From Opitutales bacterium (GTDB taxonomy: Bacteria > Verrucomicrobiota > Verrucomicrobiia > Opitutales > T3Sed10-336), in contig SLOW01000382.1 in assembly GCA_007132315.1 (NCBI GenBank), positions 1 through 13,173 on the forward strand: DNA of 13,173 nucleotides. Reading direction: 5' to 3'. Both the position numbers and the translations under genes were made by a program. Positions within the stretch are counted from its first letter, which is position 1. The number at the start of each line of letters is the position of its first letter. This document shows positions 6,315 through 13,173 of this stretch, piece by piece. The notes under the pieces were generated by a model. That model was not told where the DNA came from, ran no database searches, and was given only the letters and a program-made list of their open reading frames with translations.

Positions 6315-8582
6315 ATGCTTCTACGCGACAAAATTCTGCAACACCTCCGCCGCTCGGACTACGTGCCGACCCGGCGGAACGAACTCGCCCAGGCGCTCAA
6401 GCTCAGCAAGAGAGAAGAAAAGGCTTTCGACCAGGAAATCGAAGAACTGCTGCGCAAAGGCTACATCGCGCGGATCAAGAAGAACCGTCTCTGCATTCCC
6501 CAGGACGCCAATCTGGTGAGCGGAACCATCCAATTCCGGCAGAGCGGCGCCGCCATTCTGCGCCGCGACCCCCACCTCGGCGGCCGCGACGCGACACCGG
6601 TCCAAATCAGCGCCGAAGACACCTGGGTCGCGATGCACAAGGACCGTGTACTGGTCCGCCTGATGGACGCCCCCAGTCGCCGGCGCCGCTCCTCCGCCAA
6701 GAAGACCGGACGCAATGGGGAGAAGGAGGTCTTCGGGCGCGTGATTCGGATCCTCGAACGCGGGAGAACGGTGGTGACGGGCACACTGGAAAAAGCCAAG
6801 CTGTTCCATTATGTGATCCCGGACGATCCGCGCCTGGTGCACGACATCATCGTTCCCGATCCGGCAAAGACCAATCTCAAGTCCGCTCCAAAGGTCGGGG
6901 ACAAGGTCGCCGTCAAACTGCTCGAGTGGAAACAACGCCACGTCAACCCGGAAGGCGATATCATCGAAGTCCTTGGCCGCACCTTCGAGCCCGGCGCCGA
7001 ACTGAAAGCGATTTTCCGCAATTTCGATCTGAATCCCGAGTTTCCGGATGAGGTCCTCCGCGAGGTCGAGTCCCTTCCGGACGAGGTTCGCAAGAACGAC
7101 CTGAAAGGACGCCTCGACCTGCGGGACCTGACGACCTTCACCATTGATCCGGACGATTCGAAGGACTTCGACGACGCCCTCTCCATCGAGAAGGTAGGCC
7201 AGGGCACATACCGGATCGGCGTGCACATCGCCGACGTGGCCGCGTACGTGACGCCGGACTCCGCCCTGGACCGCGAAGCCAAGGAACGGGGCAACTCCAC
7301 CTATCTGGTGGGGACGGTGATCCCGATGCTCCCCCACAAACTTTCCAACGGTTTGTGCAGTCTCAAGGAGGGCGAGGACCGCCTGACCAAGAGCGTTCTC
7401 ATCACACTCTCCAAGAGCCGGATCCAACACGTCGAATTCGCCAACAGCGTCATTCGGAGCCGCAAACGCCTCACTTACCGGCAAGCGCACACGTTGCTGA
7501 AGCAAAACGACCTCAATCAGGCCCGGCGCCTGCCCCTGCCTCCCGCCCACCAAACCGGCTCCACCGGCCGACCGCTGAAATCGCTTTCCGACGGCGAGCT
7601 CGCGGAGCTCCAAACGGCCATCCGCGACATGTGGAACCTGGCTTCAAGCCTGCGGCAAAAACGTATGCGCGCCGGCAGTCTCGACCTCGACATGCCCGAG
7701 GTGAAAATCTTCGTCGATGAACAGGGCTACGCCGACCGTCTCGAATTGATCGAATACGACGAGAGCCACCAGTTGATCGAGGAATACATGCTTCTGGCCA
7801 ACGAAGCCATCGCCAAGATCCTCAAGGAACACGCCGTGCCGTCGCTTTACCGCACGCACGACAAACCCGAAGAGGACAAGCTGAACGAGTTCCGCGAATA
7901 CCTGGCCACCCACGGCATCCGGGTGGGTGACCTGAACAACAAGAAGGAAGTCACCAAGATGCTCGCGCGAATCAATGACCACCCCCAGGGTTACACCCAC
8001 CGCCTGCAATTCCTGCGCAGTCTCAAACAGGCCAAGTACCTGGCCGAGCCCAAGGGGCACTACGGTCTGGCCAAACGCAACTACACCCATTTCACCTCGC
8101 CCATCCGGCGTTACGCGGATTTCGTGGTGCACCGGGTGTTGGAGAATTTCCTGAGCCGTCACCAAAAGCGGAAACCCCTGCACAAGACGCGCAAATACGC
8201 GCAGGCCGACCTCGAGGCGGTCGCCGAACACCTGTCCGTCACCGAGCAGAACAGCACGGAGGCGGAACGCGAACACACCAAGATCAAACAGCTGGAATTC
8301 TTTGAACGGGAACTGGCGAAGAAGGAAAAAACCCGCTTCAAAGCAGCCATTACCGACCTGAAAAACCACGGCATGTTCGTCGAGTTGGTCGAGTCGCAGA
8401 CATTCGGGCTGGTGCATATCTCGACCCTCAGCGACGACCACTACCTGCTGAACGGCGACGGCACCAAACTCGTCGGGAAACGGAAAAAAAGGAAATTCGA
8501 AATGGGCCAGACCATCGAAGTGGTGACCGAGCGCGTCGATCGATTCAAGCGGCAGATCGATTTTCGCGTGGCCGGTATGTAA
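6315..8582 (+). CDS. rnr: Ribonuclease R (RNB-family 3'-5' exoribonuclease)
   Basis: RNase R degrades structured RNA from the 3' end in the cytoplasm, in mRNA decay and rRNA quality control. Starting at ATG 6315 gives 755 residues; an upstream TTG at 6231 would add 28 residues that do not look like the family. Order of domains: N-terminal winged-helix region (about 1-60), cold-shock domain 1 (66-118), a basic linker (121-133), cold-shock domain 2 (137-218), RNB catalytic domain (about 262-605) and S1 (674-752). The four metal-binding aspartates are 278, 284, 286 and 287 in I-D-P-D-D-S-K-D-F-D-D. The later motif H-F-T-S-P-I-R-R-Y-A-D-F is at 592-603. The protein ends directly after S1, so the lysine-rich tail of E. 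coli RNase R is absent. No clear Shine-Dalgarno precedes the ATG. Confidence 0.95.
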   Translation: MLLRDKILQHLRRSDYVPTRRNELAQALKLSKREEKAFDQEIEELLRKGYIARIKKNRLCIPQDANLVSGTIQFRQSGAAILRRDPHLGGRDATPVQISAEDTWVAMHKDRVLVRLMDAPSRRRRSSAKKTGRNGEKEVFGRVIRILERGRTVVTGTLEKAKLFHYVIPDDPRLVHDIIVPDPAKTNLKSAPKVGDKVAVKLLEWKQRHVNPEGDIIEVLGRTFEPGAELKAIFRNFDLNPEFPDEVLREVESLPDEVRKNDLKGRLDLRDLTTFTIDPDDSKDFDDALSIEKVGQGTYRIGVHIADVAAYVTPDSALDREAKERGNSTYLVGTVIPMLPHKLSNGLCSLKEGEDRLTKSVLITLSKSRIQHVEFANSVIRSRKRLTYRQAHTLLKQNDLNQARRLPLPPAHQTGSTGRPLKSLSDGELAELQTAIRDMWNLASSLRQKRMRAGSLDLDMPEVKIFVDEQGYADRLELIEYDESHQLIEEYMLLANEAIAKILKEHAVPSLYRTHDKPEEDKLNEFREYLATHGIRVGDLNNKKEVTKMLARINDHPQGYTHRLQFLRSLKQAKYLAEPKGHYGLAKRNYTHFTSPIRRYADFVVHRVLENFLSRHQKRKPLHKTRKYAQADLEAVAEHLSVTEQNSTEAEREHTKIKQLEFFERELAKKEKTRFKAAITDLKNHGMFVELVESQTFGLVHISTLSDDHYLLNGDGTKLVGKRKKRKFEMGQTIEVVTERVDRFKRQIDFRVAGM

Positions 8583-8675
8583 CGGGGATCGATCGTGAAC
8601 CGGATGGCGCCCATGGAGACACCTTCCGCACTCTGGCGCCTCCGTGGCTTATGCGAGCCGAACCGGAAGTAAGCG

Positions 8676-9902
<1,227 letters not shown>

Positions 9903-9916
9903 GCGGCGCCGGCCAA

Positions 9917-12112
9917 TCAAAACGGAAAACCGATCGACAGATGGAGTGTGCCGGAGGGGTCCTCGTCGCGAGGATTCAGATTGTGACCGTACTCGAGCCG
10001 AATCGGACCGATGAAGGTCTTGTAGCGGATGCCGGCGCCGACCGAGTACAATTCCTCATCCGAAGGATAATCCGAAAACCGGCGGGCAATGGCGAGTGAA
10101 TCCGAAAAGAACACGATCGACCACGACGGCGTCAGGAGCTGTTCGAACTCGAGGTTGAATAGCGAATAGGTCTCGGAGCCGGCCAATTTTCCGGCCGCGT
10201 TCCGCGATGCCGCTTCCCCGAACTGGTAACCGCGGATCGAACTGTCGCCCCCGGGGAAAAAGCGGCGGTTGAACGGGAGATTGTCTCCGACCTCGCCGTT
10301 CGTATGCACCAGCCCGTGGGTGAATCCGACGTTGATGTAGGCTCCCCTGCCAATCCCCTTGTGCCAGGAGGCGCCGAGCTCCGCGCGTTGATAGTTCGCC
10401 TCGCCGAGGAAATACTCGGAAGCATATTCGGTAATGGTGAACAGGTTGTAGCCACCGCGCGGGTAAATGGGATTGTCCCGTTCGTCGTGACGAATGTCGA
10501 AACCGACGGAACCCACCTGGGCGCGACCGATTCCGTCCTCCTCCACCAAATCGAAACGGCCGGACTGCAGGATCTGATAGCTGTATCGCAGGGTAAGATC
10601 GCTGTTCAGGCGCGAAGAAAAGGTCTGGAGTCCGACCGTCGTCCCGTATTCGGTGCGGATAAAATCAATCTCCTCCCGGCGCAACGCGCTGCCCCGACCG
10701 AAAGCGTTGATATCCTCGCCGAAGACCTCGGGCATGGTATAAAGGTACTCGGCACTGGACGCCTTGAAGGATTGGATCGCCAAGAGGCGGGACCGGTGAG
10801 CGCGTCCGAAGATATTGTACTGTTCGATCTCCAGACCGCCCCGCAGCAACTCGTAACTCCCGTAACCGAACAGAAGACTGATATCCACCTCCTTGCCCTC
10901 GTGGAGGCGGAAAATCACGTTCCGGGTTTCCTCGTCCACCTCCTCGTAATCCACCTCAACGGTGTCGAAGACGCCGAGCCTTGCCAGGCGGTAGCGGGCC
11001 TGGTCCATCTCAAGGCGATCCAGTTCGTCTCCGGCCGACGACTCCACCCGCCGCCGCAACACCGACTCCCGCGTCTTGTCCGCTCCCTCGAAACGAACTT
11101 CGCCCACGTGGACCTTGTTGCCCGTGTGCACGGTGAAGAGCAGATCCACCTCCACTCTGTCGTCGGTTTCCTCACGATCAACGGTCGTCACCTGCGCCCG
11201 CGCGTCGGGATAACCCTGGCGCAGGAAACTGTTCCGAAGGTCGAGATTGCGATCCTGCGTCCACCGGCGGGAAAAAGGAATCCCCGGTTCGCGATCGACG
11301 ACCAGGGAAGGTTCCTCCTCGCCTTCGATGTAAACCTCCTCCCGGGCCGACCGGACCACGGTCTGTTTGCCCTCGTTTACGGCGATCCGAACGGAAACCG
11401 CCCCGGTTTCGTCGTCGCGGTCCATCTCCTGGAGGGTCACCTGTGCACCTTCGTATCCCATCCCAATCAGCACCTCGCGGAGGTTGTTGATGCTGTTGTC
11501 GAGTTTGCGCGGCGTGAACGACCGGGTACCTTTGAGGCGAATCAAGAAATCACCGGGGGCGAAGTAGGTTTCGGCCTCGCTCTCGCTGATGACCGTCAGT
11601 CCTTCAAACTCGATCTCGTCATAGTAATAAAGGACACCGCGTTCGATGCGAAAACGGACCCGTTTCGCTTCCAGGGGGCGGGGCAGAAGTGTATCCAAAC
11701 GATCCTGCCAGCTGAACTCCCGTTCCTCGCCGTCGTCGAGCTTGATTCTCGCGGTGATGCGGGGGCGCAGGTAGCCGTCCTGCTGGACCCGAGAATTCAT
11801 GATAAACACGGCGTCCTCGATGAAGTTCGCATCAAAATGGGTTCGGTCCTCTTCCGTATCCAGGAGTTCGATCGTCAGCCGCAAGTCGCGGTTTCCCCAG
11901 AACCCGTAACCCCGCACCCTCAAGTCCGGCGGATCCTCCTCGGCCGCCAGATCGGGGACCGGAATGAGAACCAGTATCCCGAGGAGCACAAACCAAAGAA
12001 TCCTTCGGTGCCCGCCCGCGCCCTGCCGGATAGCACGCAAATCCCGCCGGAAGCCGGCTGGAAAAAAGGAAGTCTTCAATCGTGTTCGCTCAATCATGTT
12101 AACAATAAGCAT
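9917..12112 (-). CDS. tamA: TamA-like Omp85-family outer membrane protein
   Basis: This is a BamA/TamA-type outer-membrane barrel with periplasmic POTRA domains, expected to work with TamB in outer-membrane assembly or lipid transport. The 731-residue product has a hydrophobic signal at about 38-56, with likely cleavage after L-A-A (55-57). It then has about four POTRA-like units (64-155, 160-250, 252-333, 335-408); E. coli TamA has three. R-Q-G-Y-P-D-A (298-304) and R-L-G-V-F-D-T-V (378-385) are typical POTRA ends. The barrel runs from about 410 to the end, with the loop-6 motif I-R-G-Y (626-629) and a C-terminal Phe recognised by the BAM machinery. The start is uncertain: the ATG at 12112 abuts GAAGG with no spacer, and the ATG at 12097 is an alternative. 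It lies 12 bases after tamB, so coupling is likely. Confidence 0.87.
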   Translation of the reverse strand: MLIVNMIERTRLKTSFFPAGFRRDLRAIRQGAGGHRRILWFVLLGILVLIPVPDLAAEEDPPDLRVRGYGFWGNRDLRLTIELLDTEEDRTHFDANFIEDAVFIMNSRVQQDGYLRPRITARIKLDDGEEREFSWQDRLDTLLPRPLEAKRVRFRIERGVLYYYDEIEFEGLTVISESEAETYFAPGDFLIRLKGTRSFTPRKLDNSINNLREVLIGMGYEGAQVTLQEMDRDDETGAVSVRIAVNEGKQTVVRSAREEVYIEGEEEPSLVVDREPGIPFSRRWTQDRNLDLRNSFLRQGYPDARAQVTTVDREETDDRVEVDLLFTVHTGNKVHVGEVRFEGADKTRESVLRRRVESSAGDELDRLEMDQARYRLARLGVFDTVEVDYEEVDEETRNVIFRLHEGKEVDISLLFGYGSYELLRGGLEIEQYNIFGRAHRSRLLAIQSFKASSAEYLYTMPEVFGEDINAFGRGSALRREEIDFIRTEYGTTVGLQTFSSRLNSDLTLRYSYQILQSGRFDLVEEDGIGRAQVGSVGFDIRHDERDNPIYPRGGYNLFTITEYASEYFLGEANYQRAELGASWHKGIGRGAYINVGFTHGLVHTNGEVGDNLPFNRRFFPGGDSSIRGYQFGEAASRNAAGKLAGSETYSLFNLEFEQLLTPSWSIVFFSDSLAIARRFSDYPSDEELYSVGAGIRYKTFIGPIRLEYGHNLNPRDEDPSGTLHLSIGFPF

Positions 12113-12124
12113 CCTTCAGCGTCA

Positions 12125-13173
12125 TCAACGGCTGAAGAACTTCCATTTCAATCCTGCGTTGAAAGCGTCGAAGCGGTCGTATTCCCCGACGACCCCCACC
12201 CGCGGCCAGAACATGTACTCCAGGTAAAACGTTTCGCGGCCCTGTTCGGAGATGTTCTCTCCGGAGCGTATGGTCAGTCGCTCGGTGGCGTCGTCGTCGC
12301 CGCCGAATTCGAGAAACAGGTTCTGGGCGATGTACAGAGCGAGCTTGGTGGCTTTTTGCTGGCCGGTGAACTGGAGCTCGCCGAGCGGCAGTTCTCCGGC
12401 CGTGATCATCAGGAGAATCGCTTCGGAACTCAGGGGTGGATGCGACGTGAACTCGAGCATCGGGTCGTCGGCGGGGCCGCTCAGTTCCATGTTCAAGTCG
12501 TAACCGAACAGCCGGGTCGAGGCGGTGATAAACAGTTGTGGCCGATACGGATTGTCCTGGCTGAGGGTGATGGTGCCCTGATTGATGCGCATGGTGGCGA
12601 AAGGAAAGCGGATACCGCCGCCGTCGACACGCACCTCTCCGATCGCCTGGGGCTCGAAAAGCGTGCCCCTGAGATTGAACGTGGCCGACAGCCTACCCCG
12701 AAATCCGGGGGCTCGGACCGACAGGAACCGGTCTCCGCGAATATCGATATCGATAACCCATTCTGAAAACGGTTCCTGGTTCACGCTGAAGAACGGCGGG
12801 CGGCGCTCGGGCGTGGCGACGGCCACCGGCGCCATCGCGCGCAACTCGGTGATCACGACACTCTCCCGCATGGTGAGCTCCCCGGTGATCGCCGGTGTCT
12901 CGTCGTCACCGCCGCGCACGGCCAGATCGACATCGCCCCGAATGATCAGACCCGGCTGCCGGGTCAGGGGAAGGTTCGACCCCTGAATCGTAAAGTCGAA
13001 CACCGGCTGAAGGTCGGACGCCAGGGATATCTCTCCCGCCACGCGCACCCATTCTCCTCCAAGCCGCCCACGGAACTCCTCCAACACCGCGCGCCGGTCT
13101 TCGAATTCGATCCGGGCGTTCATGTCCTGGACGGAGCCCACCGGCATCAAGGGCCGGGTGGCCGCCCCGGTCA
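12125..13173 (-). CDS. tamB: TamB, C-terminal part (5' end beyond the window)
   Basis: TamB is a very long inner-membrane-anchored periplasmic beta-taco protein that partners TamA. Only the last 348 or so residues are visible; the frame is open to the window edge, so the beginning lies outside. The visible part matches the DUF490/TamB C-terminal domain: repeated beta-strand pattern, G-E-V-R-V-D-G-G-G-I-R-F-P, then L-S-G-P-A-D-D-P-M-L-E-F and L-S-S-E-A-I-L-L-M-I-T-A-G, the most conserved segment of the family. It ends with a Y-L-E-Y...G-L-K-W-K-F strand pattern. The stop is 12 bases before the tamA start, so the order is tamB then tamA, opposite to E. coli. Confidence 0.88.
   Translation of the reverse strand, partial: TGAATRPLMPVGSVQDMNARIEFEDRRAVLEEFRGRLGGEWVRVAGEISLASDLQPVFDFTIQGSNLPLTRQPGLIIRGDVDLAVRGGDDETPAITGELTMRESVVITELRAMAPVAVATPERRPPFFSVNQEPFSEWVIDIDIRGDRFLSVRAPGFRGRLSATFNLRGTLFEPQAIGEVRVDGGGIRFPFATMRINQGTITLSQDNPYRPQLFITASTRLFGYDLNMELSGPADDPMLEFTSHPPLSSEAILLMITAGELPLGELQFTGQQKATKLALYIAQNLFLEFGGDDDATERLTIRSGENISEQGRETFYLEYMFWPRVGVVGEYDRFDAFNAGLKWKFFSR

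Noticed and set aside
4820..7051. 743-codon plus-strand open frame
   Set aside because: It lies opposite the sorbosone-dehydrogenase-like gene and then out of frame over rnr, both with clear catalytic motifs. It is a shadow.
7644..8441. 265-codon minus-strand open frame inside rnr
   Set aside because: It is antisense to the RNB and S1 domains, with repetitive Val/Leu/Gln-rich composition and no motif.
10304..12766. Very long plus-strand open frame (820 codons) across tamA and tamB
   Set aside because: It is antisense to two well-recognised genes and even runs over their junction. Its translation has no family motifs; GC-rich codon bias opens the opposite strand.

Overview
The window is high-GC bacterial DNA with seven full or nearly full protein genes. 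I infer a member of the Verrucomicrobiota, most likely class Opitutae. The clearest clue is the C-terminal tail of the sorbosone-dehydrogenase-type protein (W-x-x-x-x-F...DG-x-x-N-L-L-x-x-A-L-G-L-x-P, ending F-Y-R-I-R-A). That tail is a common add-on of exported proteins in this group. The TamA/TamB pair shows a diderm envelope. No rRNA or tRNA gene is present, so the assignment is an inference from protein style.

Layout. (1) Positions 1-335 hold a possible gene start leaving the window to the left, a near-perfect 21-bp-stem hairpin, a 22-bp-spaced direct repeat, and a good sigma70-type promoter. (2) 336-1736 (+) is a polyprenyl-phosphate sugar-1-phosphate transferase, the initiating enzyme of an exopolysaccharide or O-antigen. 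(3) 1737-2144 is a gene-free scar holding an IS1634-type transposase remnant and dyad-rich sequence. (4) 2145-6148 (-) carries a sorbosone-dehydrogenase-type PQQ-like protein, then, after a 334-base leader, oleA and oleB, the first and last enzymes of long-chain olefin synthesis. (5) 6315-9902 (+) encodes RNase R and a HI0933/YhiN/BaiN-type flavoprotein. (6) 9917-13173 (-) encodes the end of TamB followed by TamA, the outer-membrane translocation and assembly module.

How they fit together. OleA condenses two fatty acyl-CoAs head to head, and OleB decarboxylates the beta-lactone made later in the same route. The two intermediate enzymes, OleD (reductase) and OleC (beta-lactone synthetase), are not in the window. 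The place where they might follow oleB is occupied by transposon debris. The olefin product would be a membrane hydrocarbon. TamA/TamB and the sugar transferase also serve the cell envelope, but nothing in the sequence links the three blocks as one system. RNase R and the flavoprotein look like ordinary housekeeping genes. I found no convincing new defence, CRISPR or phage system. The most interesting items are the incomplete ole cluster beside IS debris and the regulatory architecture before the sugar transferase.
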